64,000 nt of DNA from Myxococcaceae bacterium (GTDB lineage Bacteria > Myxococcota > Myxococcia > Myxococcales > Myxococcaceae), in assembly GCA_016793095.1 (NCBI GenBank), contig JAEUJQ010000052.1, positions 248,001 through 312,000 of the forward strand. The letters run 5' to 3'. Made by a program: the position numbers and the translations under genes. The notes beneath the pieces were generated by a model, which saw nothing but the letters and a program-made list of their open reading frames with translations, did not search any database and was not told the DNA's origin. Positions 36,920 to 44,860 of the stretch are shown here, one piece after another. Within the stretch, counting starts at the first letter, position 1; each line of letters starts with the position of its first letter.

Positions 36920-39790
36920 GTGACAATCCCGAAGACACGTCGGTGGCATGTCGGCTCACTGTGGCTGCGCATCGACCCGCACCTTCATGCGCCGGGCACC
37001 CTTCGGAACGACAACTTCAAGGGCGCTTGGGACGACTACCTGACAACCATCAACCAGACGAAGCCCGCCGTGTCGGTGCTCGGCATCACCGACTACGGCA
37101 CGCTCCGCGCCTTCAAGGCCGTTAGGGAGCACTGGCGGTCGGGGAAGCTCCCGGGGGTCGAACTCCTCATCGCAAACGTCGAACTCCGGCTGAACATTCA
37201 GGCACACAAGGGCAGTGCCGTGAACGCCCATCTACTGCTTCCATCCACGGATGATGCGGTGGTCGGCACGTTCGAGGCGAAGCTCGCCAGCCTCAAGTTC
37301 ATCTACGGCAAAGAGGAGTTCGCCTGCACCGATGCGGAGCTGGTGCGACTGGGGCGGGCTCACGACAAGAACCCGAACCTCGACGAGGTGACTGCCCTGG
37401 CAAAGGGCTCGGAACAGTTCAAGGTCGAGCCAAGCGCGCTCATGAAGCTCCGGGGCGACAAGTGGTTTCAGGAGAACGTCCTGGTCGCGATACCGACCGG
37501 GGAGGACGGCCTCAAGGGGCTGGGGCACGACGACGCCTTCCATGCCGCGCGCGAAGAACTGTCGGCCCTCGCGGACATCATCTTCTCGGGCAACCCCAGC
37601 GAACGCGACTTCTGGCTTGGCAACCACAAGGACTTCGAGAAGCGTGGGTACGCGCGCAAGCCGTGCCTCCACGGCTGCGATGCCCATGACCTCAAGCGGC
37701 TCCTCAATGCGGATGGACAACGGCATTGCTTCATCAAGGCGAGGGCGACCGCCGACGGGCTGCGGCAAGTTCTGGTTGAGCCTGACCGACGAGTGCACCT
37801 GGGCGCACAAGCCCCACAAGGCCCAGCCGCCGGAGAGGTGATTCGCCGGGTGCGTCTAGAGAACGCAACCTGGATGAAGACCACGCCCTTGGAGCTCAAC
37901 AGCGGGCTGGTCACCATCATCGGCCCCCGTGGTTCGGGGAAGACCGCATTGGCGGACTCGATAGCGCTGGCGGGGAATGCCCTCGACCACCACAGCGAGA
38001 GCGCCTCCTTCCTCGACCGGGCCCAAGAGTTGGCGCATGGCCTCACCGTTGAACTCGAATGGGGCGACGGCACAACGACCAAGGGCGTCTATCCTGAGTC
38101 GGTCGGAGCGGGCGGCGAGCCGCGCGTCCAGTATCTGTCGCAGAAGTTCGTCGAGAGCCTCTGCACACCGGAAGGCCTCGCGGAGCCGCTTCTCGAGGAA
38201 CTTGAGCGCATCGTCTTCGAGCATCTTCCGCCAGAGGACCGCATGGAGGCGTCGACTTTCTCGGAACTGCGGGACCTCTTGGTCGCCCAGCCCCGCGCCC
38301 GAAGGGACGCCGCGCTCCAACGGATTAGGGAGGAGACGGCGCGAATCGCAGAGGAGACCGCAAAAAAAGCGCGCCTGCCGAAACTGAAGGACGAACGAAC
38401 CCAGCTTGCTCGACAGCAGGCCGCGCTCACCCAGCAACTGAACAGCTTCGTCATCACGGCAGGGGAAGAAACCAAGAAGGCGCTCGACGCGGCCAACGGG
38501 ATGCTCGACCGTCTGCGGAAGGCCGTGGCAAGCACAGAGCAGAGGAGTCAGCGACTCGGCGCTGCGCTCCAAGGCACACAGAACCTCGAAGCGGAATTCC
38601 AGGCCCGGTACCGGGCGCTTGCGAACCAGTTCAGCGACGTGGCGACCATTCAGGAGTGGCAGGGGGTCGCACCGAGCGACCTGTCCGAGGCCCGCGCGTT
38701 TCTCGGGCGGAAGAAGCAGGAGGCAGACGCGCTGGTCCTCGCGCTCAAGGAGCGAGGGATGACGCCCGACGCCAAGCCACTGGCGCTTCTTGTTGCGGAG
38801 GTGGAGCGGCTGAGCAAGACCCTTGGGCTCGACGCCCAAGCCGCCAAGCAGCGCGCGGCCTGCGAGACACAACTTCGCGCAACCGCGGGCCTCGTCGAAA
38901 AGAAGGACCGAGAAATCGCGGACGCCGAGACGGCCCCACAGCGAATCAGCACGGCCACCAAGACCCGACTCGACGCCTACGCCGATTGCGTTGCTGCAAT
39001 GACGGAGGAGGTCACACACCTTGAGGCGCTCTACGAGCCCCTCCGGAATCGACTGGCCGACCCGTCGCTCCAGAAACTCAGCTTCTGCGTTCACCGAACA
39101 GTGGACCTGGCCGGGTGGGTGGAGCGCGGCGAGCAATTGCTCGACCTCCGAAAGAGGCTGCCGTTCCCCGATGGCAAGGGGCTGGCAGACGTTGCCGAGC
39201 AGTTCTTCGCGAAGCCCTGGCAGGCGGGCTCAGCGGCCGAGGTTCGCGCAGCCATGAGCGCGTTCATTGAGAGGTTCGGTGCAGAACTGCCGAAGGTCTT
39301 GGCCACAGGGGTGTCGCCCCAGCAACTCGGCGAGTGGCTCTTCGCGCTCGAGCACGTCAGCGTGCGGTACTCCGTTCGCTACGAGGACGTGGACCTGCAT
39401 CGGCTTTCGCCTGGCACTCGCGGCGTGGTCCTGCTCACGCTGTACCTTGCGCTCGACGACGCCGACAATCGGCCGTTAGTCATCGACCAACCAGAGGAAA
39501 ACCTCGACCCGAAGTCAGTCTACGGGGAACTCGTGGGCTTCTTCCGCTCGGCGTCGCAGAGGCGTCAGGTCATCATGGTGACCCACAACGCCAATCTCGT
39601 CGTGAACACCGACGCGGACCAGGTTGTTATCGCAGCGAGCGAACGGGCGACGGCGGGGGCATTGCCAAACATCGTTTACGAGGCTGGCGGGCTTGAGGAG
39701 GAGTGGGTGCGGGAGACCGTATGCGGCCTGCTGGAGGGCGGGCGAGAGGCGTTCGCCGCGCGCGCACGTCGCTACAGCAGGGCCCCATAG
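36920..39790 (+). CDS. PHP-SMC ATPase (TrlF-like)
   Basis: 956 residues. The N-terminal part (about 1-310) has PHP phosphoesterase motifs: DPHLHAPG, GITDYGTL, NVELRL and GCDAHDLKRL, near-complete for a metal-dependent hydrolase. An SMC/Rad50-like ATPase follows: Walker A GPRGSGKTAL near 340, long coiled coil (about 480-790), signature LSPGTRG, Walker B PLVIDQPEENLD and H-loop VTHNANL. Such PHP-AAA proteins occur in antiphage and DNA-processing loci. Divergent from the methyltransferase-like/nuclease-like operon under a shared palindrome. Substrate unknown; nuclease or phosphatase action is inferred. Confidence 0.85.
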   Translation: MTIPKTRRWHVGSLWLRIDPHLHAPGTLRNDNFKGAWDDYLTTINQTKPAVSVLGITDYGTLRAFKAVREHWRSGKLPGVELLIANVELRLNIQAHKGSAVNAHLLLPSTDDAVVGTFEAKLASLKFIYGKEEFACTDAELVRLGRAHDKNPNLDEVTALAKGSEQFKVEPSALMKLRGDKWFQENVLVAIPTGEDGLKGLGHDDAFHAAREELSALADIIFSGNPSERDFWLGNHKDFEKRGYARKPCLHGCDAHDLKRLLNADGQRHCFIKARATADGLRQVLVEPDRRVHLGAQAPQGPAAGEVIRRVRLENATWMKTTPLELNSGLVTIIGPRGSGKTALADSIALAGNALDHHSESASFLDRAQELAHGLTVELEWGDGTTTKGVYPESVGAGGEPRVQYLSQKFVESLCTPEGLAEPLLEELERIVFEHLPPEDRMEASTFSELRDLLVAQPRARRDAALQRIREETARIAEETAKKARLPKLKDERTQLARQQAALTQQLNSFVITAGEETKKALDAANGMLDRLRKAVASTEQRSQRLGAALQGTQNLEAEFQARYRALANQFSDVATIQEWQGVAPSDLSEARAFLGRKKQEADALVLALKERGMTPDAKPLALLVAEVERLSKTLGLDAQAAKQRAACETQLRATAGLVEKKDREIADAETAPQRISTATKTRLDAYADCVAAMTEEVTHLEALYEPLRNRLADPSLQKLSFCVHRTVDLAGWVERGEQLLDLRKRLPFPDGKGLADVAEQFFAKPWQAGSAAEVRAAMSAFIERFGAELPKVLATGVSPQQLGEWLFALEHVSVRYSVRYEDVDLHRLSPGTRGVVLLTLYLALDDADNRPLVIDQPEENLDPKSVYGELVGFFRSASQRRQVIMVTHNANLVVNTDADQVVIAASERATAGALPNIVYEAGGLEEEWVRETVCGLLEGGREAFAARARRYSRAP

Positions 39791-39946
39791 CTGCCGGGGT
39801 GGCTGAAGGACGACTCGCTCGAAGACGCCGCCAACCTCCCCGCGCCGGAGGTCATCGCCGGGGAGATTGCCGACGACCTCCGCGCCGCGCTTGAGCAGTT
39901 CGAGGCCATTCAGGCCGACCTGTCGAGCGCCGAAGGTCGGAAGTAG
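39791..39946 (+). pseudogene. hsdM: C-terminal fragment of a type I restriction HsdM subunit
   Basis: Directly after the PHP-SMC stop a frame encodes WLKDDSLEDAANLPAPEVIA and continues to LRAALEQFEAIQADL before a stop at 39946. This is the typical last 50 residues of HsdM N6-adenine methylases (WLKDDSLEDSDNLPDPDV and EDLEAALEQF in relatives). No start codon, catalytic domain, hsdS or hsdR is present. It marks a lost or replaced type I restriction-modification system and shows the locus has exchanged defence genes. Confidence 0.8.
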
Positions 39947-39976
39947 CCCAAGAACCGAGCCGAAGCGCACAATCGG

Positions 39977-40005
39977 TGCACAATTTTGGACATCGAAATT
40001 GTGCA
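39977..40005. repeat. perfect inverted repeat between the HsdM scar and the NucS-like gene
   Basis: TGCACAATTT (39977-39986) and its exact complement (39996-40005) flank a 9-base loop. A third copy of GCACAAT precedes it at 39967. It sits in a 159-base gap with no gene. It could be a recombination or resolution site, an operator or a bidirectional hairpin. Confidence 0.55.
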
Positions 40006-40105
40006 GCGCCCTGTCTCGGCTGCGGTCGATTCCGATGAGATTACGGGCGGTTCGGCTCCAAGCGTCGTCCAAAGACTGTGCAGGAGACCTTCCCGCTGGC
40101 GGGGG

Positions 40106-41212
40106 TCAGTCCTGCACTCCGAAGTGCTCGGCCACCTTCTCGACCGTGAAGCGGCTTCGGAGCTTGCACGCGCTGTTCTGGTTGGCGAACAGGCCGTCGG
40201 TCCAGAACGCTGAATCGAGCCCTACGGCCTTGAGCCACTCGACGCCGACAACGGTCTCCGCGAGCGCATCGTCGCCCTTGTCGTGCAGCATGTTCTTCGC
40301 GCCCACCGCGACCTTGGCCAGCGGGACCTCGGAGCCATCGACGGTGACCGTCGCCTGGTCAGCGCGCCGCGCGACCGCCGTCACCCGACCGACCCCGACG
40401 TACCCGTGACCGGGGACATGGACGAAGACTCGGTTCCCGGGCTGGAGGTTCTTCATCGACCGCGTGTACCAAGCCCCGCCTCCCGCCGAGACGAAGCCGT
40501 ACTTCCGAGCGTCGTCCCAGTTCCGAGATTCGCCGTTGCCGAACGACACGTACAAGTCGCGCCCGTTCCAGGGCTCCTTCCCGCGCTTGCGAGCCGTCGC
40601 CTCCTCGGAGGCCGCTTCGACCTGGCTCGGGTCGAGCAACCATGACCTCGTGCGGTACTCGCGGTCGCCGTCCTTGAAGACCCGGAAGAAGACCGCGTTG
40701 AGCGGGACGCCGTACTCCTCGTCGCTGAGGTACTGCACGATGCGCTCGGTGCTCTCGTCGAGTTCGGCGGCGACGATGACCAGTTCGTGGCCGTCGTTGA
40801 TGGTCTCGGGCACGGTCTCCACCCCGAACCTCTGGGCGAACGCCTCGTCGAACGGCGCGACCGGCCCCTTGGTGAGCTTGCGGGCGTGGTCCTCGTAGAT
40901 GCGAACGATGTCGTCGCGGGACAGCCCCTTCACCCACAACGCGTAGTCGAGGACCTGGGCGACGACCTCGCGCGGGGTCTTGTCGCGCTTGAGCTCGACG
41001 ACGACGACCTTCCCGTCAGCATCCAGCGCGAGCAGGTCGATGAAGTGGCCGAACTTGGTCTGAACCTGTCGCCCAATGACCCAGAGGTCGTCGCGGATGA
41101 GCGAGATGTCTGTGTGAAGGGCCTCTTCGAGGCGCGACTCGAGGTCGAGCTTGACCGGGGCGATGCGCTGGAGCTTGCCGTCGATGCGCCACACGCCGAT
41201 TTCGATGGGCAT
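40106..41212 (-). CDS. NucS/DUF91-type nuclease with PUA/EVE-like C-terminal domain
   Basis: 368 residues. The N-terminal part (about 1-200) is a restriction-like nuclease: FIDLLALDADGKVVVVELKR gives the D-x(n)-ExK core and REVVAQVLDYALWV the next helix, as in NucS/DUF91. The C-terminal part (about 210-330) has NWDDARKYGFVSAGGGAWY, LQPGNRVFVHVPGHGYVGVG, a pattern of PUA/EVE-like domains that read modified bases or RNA. The combination suggests cleavage guided by a modification, which is inference. It is a single-gene unit in the island, facing away from the XRE side. Confidence 0.78.
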   Translation of the reverse strand: MPIEIGVWRIDGKLQRIAPVKLDLESRLEEALHTDISLIRDDLWVIGRQVQTKFGHFIDLLALDADGKVVVVELKRDKTPREVVAQVLDYALWVKGLSRDDIVRIYEDHARKLTKGPVAPFDEAFAQRFGVETVPETINDGHELVIVAAELDESTERIVQYLSDEEYGVPLNAVFFRVFKDGDREYRTRSWLLDPSQVEAASEEATARKRGKEPWNGRDLYVSFGNGESRNWDDARKYGFVSAGGGAWYTRSMKNLQPGNRVFVHVPGHGYVGVGRVTAVARRADQATVTVDGSEVPLAKVAVGAKNMLHDKGDDALAETVVGVEWLKAVGLDSAFWTDGLFANQNSACKLRSRFTVEKVAEHFGVQD

Positions 41213-41433
41213 GGCCCAAGGTACCTCGAACGCGACCGACCATCGACGGCGGAGTCTCGCTGGTGGAGTGCAGAGGCACCACCCAGCCGCCGACAGCGCC
41301 ATTGGGAGTCCGGGTTCCCCAATCGTCGTTTTCCTTTTTGGGTTTTGAGATTTCTTCGCTCACGCAGCCGACCGACTCGCGATGCTCGCCGCGCCAGTGC
41401 GGTCACCGGCTCGGCGGCGCGCCCACCGGGCGA

Positions 41434-41458
41434 ACGTTGTTATTGATCAAAGTTGTTA
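41434..41458 (+). promoter_or_regulatory. paired GTTGTTA motifs
   Basis: ACGTTGTTA at 41434 and AAGTTGTTA at 41450 lie 16 bases apart in the gap upstream of the NucS-like gene. Related words occur at 36797, 36886 (reverse) and 44770, always in island gaps, which suggests one common regulator. Confidence 0.4.
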
Positions 41459-41604
41459 GCGAGCGCCGCATGCATCGAGCGGGCGAGGGACCTCGACGAA
41501 CCGGCCCCAACGAGGCCCCGTGGGACGGTCCGACGGCCTTGGCGACGATGTACACCTAAAACACACCCCCCCAAGTCCATGTTCCTACGAGGGAAATCGG
41601 CACG

Positions 41605-41623
41605 CCCCTTCTACGTGTAGGGG
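41605..41623 (-). terminator. hairpin after the XRE gene
   Basis: CCCC (41605-41608) pairs with GGGG (41620-41623), and CTAC (41611-41614) pairs with GTAG (41617-41620) as the alternative inner stem. It starts 6 bases past the XRE stop on the reverse strand. No T-run; a modest terminator at best. Confidence 0.35.
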
Positions 41624-41628
41624 TATCT

Positions 41629-41901
41629 CTAGGTGAGGGGGCGGCGGGGCCGACCGGGAAGCCGCTTCGCGGCGGGCCGAGCGCGCCGAACGAGCAACGC
41701 GGGGTCAACCCCAAGCCGCTCGGCAATGAACTCGACCGTATCGAGTTCGAGGTTGAACGCCCCCGCCTCAAGGCGACGGACGTACCGGTCATCAGACCCG
41801 AGCCGCTCGCCGAACGCTTCCTGGGTCAGACCTGCGCGGACGCGTAGCGCATAGACGTTGCGCCCCACTCGTCTTCGCAGCGCTCGTGACCGCTTCGGCA
41901 C
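41629..41901 (-). CDS. XRE-family transcriptional regulator
   Basis: 90 residues with one Cro/CI helix-turn-helix (YALRVRAGLTQEAFGERLGS, then RYVRRLEAGAFNLELDTVEF and LGVDPALLV). It starts at a GTG. A stand-alone small XRE protein on an island usually represses mobility or cargo genes. It is divergent from a lipoprotein gene over 72 bases, and AT-rich palindromic words in the island are candidate targets. Confidence 0.9.
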   Translation of the reverse strand: MPKRSRALRRRVGRNVYALRVRAGLTQEAFGERLGSDDRYVRRLEAGAFNLELDTVEFIAERLGVDPALLVRRARPAAKRLPGRPRRPLT

Positions 41902-41973
41902 GAGACGCAGAGGACCGCAAGGAGCCTCGCTTTATTAGGGCAACATATTACCCTGCCCAACAGGAGGAGCAGA
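41902..41973. promoter_or_regulatory. AT-rich divergent promoter between XRE and lipoprotein genes
   Basis: Contains an unusually AT-rich stretch with AGGG and CCCT flanking CAACATATTA (41936-41953), then AGGAGGAG before the ATG at 41974. The symmetric half-words could be an XRE operator. Confidence 0.4.
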
Positions 41974-42942
41974 ATGAGGACGACCACGACGTTGACGCTG
42001 CTCCTCGCACTGGCCGGTTGCCGCGAGAGCACAGGAGCCGTGCCCGACGCAGGACTCGAGAGAGCCAGAGAGCCCGCGCAACCGACGCAGGCCCGCGACG
42101 CCCGACCCGATGAGGCCGAGGGGGTCTGGGCCCCGAACGACATCAAAGACGTTCTGCTCTATCTGAGGCAGGAAGACGGCACGAGTTACTCAGCGAAGCT
42201 AGTGAAGACGGTCACCGGCAAGACCGCGCACGTCGGCATTCTGACCAGAACCGGCAGGGTCATGAAGGAAGCGGGCCCCCTTGGCGACGCCTCGTTCTTC
42301 GTCGAGTTCTCAGAGGACTTCGACCGCTGTGAGCTTGGCGACGGGTCCAGCCAGCGGAAGTTCCGCCGCATCTCGAACGACGAGGCCGAGGAGCTTCTGG
42401 CCCGATACGCAGAGGACCACGACGCCCCGAGGAAGGACTTCTTGGCCAGCGAGTGCCAGACGAACCTGAAGGTCATGTTCCTCGCGGAACACAGCTACTA
42501 CCGAGAGGGGCCGCCCATCATGTATGGACCGGGCGGCGAAAGGCTGCCGAGTACTCCGCCAGGCCCGACGAACCGCTACGAGACCGACGGCGCGAAGGTG
42601 GGCTTCGTGCCCAATCTCGGGAATCGTTTCCTCTATCTGTTGGCCCCGGAGGGCGCGGTCTGGCGACACGGCCCCATGCCGAAGACCGGGTGGACCATGC
42701 TCGGCGTGGACAAGAAGCACGGCCAGTCAAACGACAAGCTGCTCACCCGCGTACCCGCCGAAGTCCTTGCCCAGGTCGGCGTTCACGGCGAGTGCCCTCA
42801 GTGCAGCTTCGTTGGTGCGTGCGTCGCCAACCTTGACGATGACGCCGACGTGGAGGTCTGGACCATCTCCACTGACGAGCGAGCCTCGGCGCAGGGGATT
42901 CGCATCCCTGCCGGTGTCCCGTGGCGAGAGCGCGCGGACTGA
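41974..42942 (+). CDS. lipoprotein with pilin-like C-terminal tail
   Basis: 322 residues. Lipoprotein signal MRTTTTLTLLLALAGC with a canonical lipobox, then a polar linker. The middle region (about 50-245) is unassigned; WAPNDIKDVLLYLRQEDG starts the globular part. The C-terminal 70 residues, with CPQCSFVGACVANLDDDADV and VWTISTDER, resemble the C-terminal domain of myxobacterial type IV pilin-like proteins. A strong AGGAGGAG precedes the start. It is odd cargo for a mobile island and may alter the cell surface, for example blocking phage or exclusion, which is speculation. Confidence 0.72.
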   Translation: MRTTTTLTLLLALAGCRESTGAVPDAGLERAREPAQPTQARDARPDEAEGVWAPNDIKDVLLYLRQEDGTSYSAKLVKTVTGKTAHVGILTRTGRVMKEAGPLGDASFFVEFSEDFDRCELGDGSSQRKFRRISNDEAEELLARYAEDHDAPRKDFLASECQTNLKVMFLAEHSYYREGPPIMYGPGGERLPSTPPGPTNRYETDGAKVGFVPNLGNRFLYLLAPEGAVWRHGPMPKTGWTMLGVDKKHGQSNDKLLTRVPAEVLAQVGVHGECPQCSFVGACVANLDDDADVEVWTISTDERASAQGIRIPAGVPWRERAD

Positions 42943-42954
42943 TGGAGCCGAGCC

Positions 42955-43254
42955 GTGTACGTCGCCAGCGAGAAGAAACTCCGCGAGGCCGCCGCGCCCA
43001 ACGTCGAAGTGAGAATCAAGGGCTCGACCGCGAGCCTCACCATCGTTCAACCGACCTTTGATGCCGAAGGTCGGTTCCTCGGCGAAGCGCGAGTGACGGT
43101 CGAGGGCCGACGGCAATTCGGCGGAACCATCGCTTTCGCCGAGCCGCTTGCGGTCACCGTCACAAACGCGCCGCCCGGAGAAGAGCCCGAGTTCGAGCGC
43201 ATGGCCCGGTTTGCGGTCGAGGCCCTCGACCCCTCCGACACGAGCGTCCCGTAG
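42955..43254 (+). CDS. small uncharacterised protein
   Basis: 99 residues from a GTG 12 bases after the lipoprotein stop, with GGAG upstream; probably the same operon. Composition is beta-like (VEVRIKGSTASLTIVQPTF, GGTIAFAEPLAVTVTN). No signal peptide, no known family. Codon choice agrees with the surrounding island genes. Confidence 0.6.
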   Translation: MYVASEKKLREAAAPNVEVRIKGSTASLTIVQPTFDAEGRFLGEARVTVEGRRQFGGTIAFAEPLAVTVTNAPPGEEPEFERMARFAVEALDPSDTSVP

Positions 43255-43319
43255 CGCCTCCCTCGGCCCATGGAGCGACGACGGCTCCACCGACCCGGTT
43301 GGGGCCACCCTCAAGCCTT

Positions 43320-43336
43320 CGAGCCGTCACGGCTCG
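43320..43336 (+). terminator. short hairpin after the lipoprotein operon
   Basis: CGAGCCG and CGGCTCG are exact complements around TCA, 65 bases after the stop at 43254. No T-run follows, so termination strength is uncertain. Confidence 0.4.
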
Positions 43337-43344
43337 ATTCTAGG

Positions 43345-43369
43345 GGCCGATAACCCCCGCTTATCGGCC
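43345..43369. promoter_or_regulatory. perfect 9-7-9 inverted repeat before the tyrosine recombinase
   Basis: GGCCGATAA (43345-43353) and TTATCGGCC (43361-43369) are exact complements, 28 bases before the recombinase ATG. It may be an autoregulatory operator or a core-type recombinase binding site, since arm-and-spacer geometry like this is used by tyrosine recombinases. Confidence 0.5.
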
Positions 43370-43397
43370 TCCACAACCCACCACCAAGGAGACCACC

Positions 43398-44390
43398 ATG
43401 GAAGCCGCCCGACCGGCTCCCAAGAGGGCCGTCGTGTCCGCGACGCCCCACGGGAGCACCCTCACCAAGCCCACGCTCATCGAGGCCGCGAAGGCGTTCG
43501 CCGCGTCCGCGAAGGCGAAGAACACCCGCAAGGCGTACCGCGCCGATTGGAGGACGTTCACCGCATGGTGCGGCAAGCACGACGCCGCACCGCTCCCCGC
43601 AATGCCCGAGACGGTCGCGCTCTATCTCACGCACCGGGCGACTACGGGCGCGAAGGCGTCGAGCATCGCCCGCGCGCTCGTCGCCATCTCGCAGGCCCAT
43701 CAGCTCGCCGGGCACGTCTCGCCGCGCTCGTCCCCGATGGTCCGTGAGGTGATGAAGGGCATCCGCCGCCAGCTCGGCAGCGCCAAGCGCCAAGCCAAGC
43801 CCCTGCTCCCGCGCGACCTTCGCGAACTGCTGTCCATCCTCCCCGCATCGCTCATTGGCATTCGCGACCGGGCGCTCCTCGTCATCGGCTTCGCCGGGGC
43901 CCTTCGCCGCTCCGAACTGGTCGGCCTGAACGCCGAGGACCTGCAGTTCGAGAGCGATGGACTCAAGGTCACGCTCCGACGCTCGAAGACCGACCAAGAA
44001 GGCCATGGGCGCGTCGTGGGTGTTCCGCCCGGCGCACACCCCGAGACCTGCCCCGTGCGAGCCATGCGCGCGTGGCTCGATGCAGCGACAATCACGTCGG
44101 GCCCGGTCTTCCGGGAGGTCACGCGCCACGGGAAGCTCGGCACCACGCGGCTCAACGACCGCAGCGTGGTGAAGGTCATCAAGCGCCGGTGCCATGAGGC
44201 CGAGCTCGACCCGCGAGGATTCAGCGGCCACAGCCTCAGGGCAGGACTGGTGACCGCCGCCGCGAAGGCGCGCAAGTCGGTCGCCAGCATTCAGCGGCAG
44301 ACCGGACACAGGAGCGTGGCGATGGTGAACGAGTACGTGCGGGCAGCCGGTGTCTTCGACGACAACGCGTTCTCGGGGCTCGACCTATGA
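43398..44390 (+). CDS. tyrosine recombinase / integrase
   Basis: 330 residues. SAM-like N-terminal core-binding domain (about 25-125) and catalytic domain with Arg170 (GALRRSELVGL), Lys197 (RRSKTDQ), His278 and Arg281 (GHSLRAG), His304 (TGHRSVAMV) and the nucleophile Tyr313 (NEYVR). All catalytic residues are intact, so it should be active. ATG follows AAGGAG. Its stop overlaps the next gene (ATGA). It is internal to the island rather than at its edge, unlike most tRNA integrases, so it may move a nested element or resolve multimers. Confidence 0.96.
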   Translation: MEAARPAPKRAVVSATPHGSTLTKPTLIEAAKAFAASAKAKNTRKAYRADWRTFTAWCGKHDAAPLPAMPETVALYLTHRATTGAKASSIARALVAISQAHQLAGHVSPRSSPMVREVMKGIRRQLGSAKRQAKPLLPRDLRELLSILPASLIGIRDRALLVIGFAGALRRSELVGLNAEDLQFESDGLKVTLRRSKTDQEGHGRVVGVPPGAHPETCPVRAMRAWLDAATITSGPVFREVTRHGKLGTTRLNDRSVVKVIKRRCHEAELDPRGFSGHSLRAGLVTAAAKARKSVASIQRQTGHRSVAMVNEYVRAAGVFDDNAFSGLDL

Positions 44391-44764
44391 CCCGGCGCGC
44401 GAAGCCCCACCTCGACCTTCGGAGGCGCGACGACGGGCGATGGTCTGTGGACTACCGAACGCCCGAGAGCATCCTGCCCGACCTGAAGACCCGCGCCGAC
44501 CTGACGGCGTACCTCCGGTGGTTCGGCTCGGCGTCGATGTGGTTCCGGCTCCCCAACACGCGCGGCGCACGACGACGACACGTGGAGCAAGTTCGCCCAG
44601 CACTCCGGTGGTGGTGCCGCAGGTTCCGGGTTGCGACCCCGGCATGGCTGTCGGCGGCGCGAGATGCCCGTTACCTCGAACTTCCCAGCCGCGAGCACGT
44701 CACCAGCTTCGGCCCGGCCCCGCTGGCCATCAGGGAGTTCAAACCATGGCGTCGCCGGGGATGA
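44387..44764 (+). CDS. uncharacterised protein coupled to the tyrosine recombinase
   Basis: 125 residues, Arg- and Trp-rich (LRWWCRRFRVATPAW). ATGA overlap with the recombinase indicates co-translation. No domain recognised and no membrane segment. Basic character suggests nucleic-acid binding, perhaps an accessory recombination factor; this is inference from composition and position. Confidence 0.62.
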   Translation: MTRRAKPHLDLRRRDDGRWSVDYRTPESILPDLKTRADLTAYLRWFGSASMWFRLPNTRGARRRHVEQVRPALRWWCRRFRVATPAWLSAARDARYLELPSREHVTSFGPAPLAIREFKPWRRRG

Positions 44765-44860
44765 CCACCACGTTGTTACTCTGCGCCCCTCCGGGCCGGT
44801 GCTACTGCATTGGAGCAAGGAGGCGGCGTTTCTTTTTTTGCTGAATGAGATGGAGGTCAC

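Larger units (their letters stand above)
41213..41628. other. 416-base gap with motif pair and hairpins
   Basis: No gene is supported. Visible features: a stem ATTGGG/CCCAAT (41301-41323) followed by T-rich DNA to 41348, terminator-like; a direct repeat ACGTTGTTA (41434-41442) and AAGTTGTTA (41450-41458), sharing the word of the palindromic promoter at 36872; and a hairpin at 41605-41623. Short peptides of the GTRTP type open here on the reverse strand but lack coding support. Confidence 0.5.

Noticed and set aside
41269-41363. Short reverse peptides of the GTRTP type near the gap at 41.3 kb
   Set aside because: This peptide is a familiar artefact of translated non-coding DNA, and no start or ribosome site supports it.
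44761-44844. 27-residue Cys/Arg frame overlapping the stop of the 125-residue gene
   Set aside because: It has an ATGA overlap but ends in a poly-T-derived FFF run with no coding character; too weak to list.
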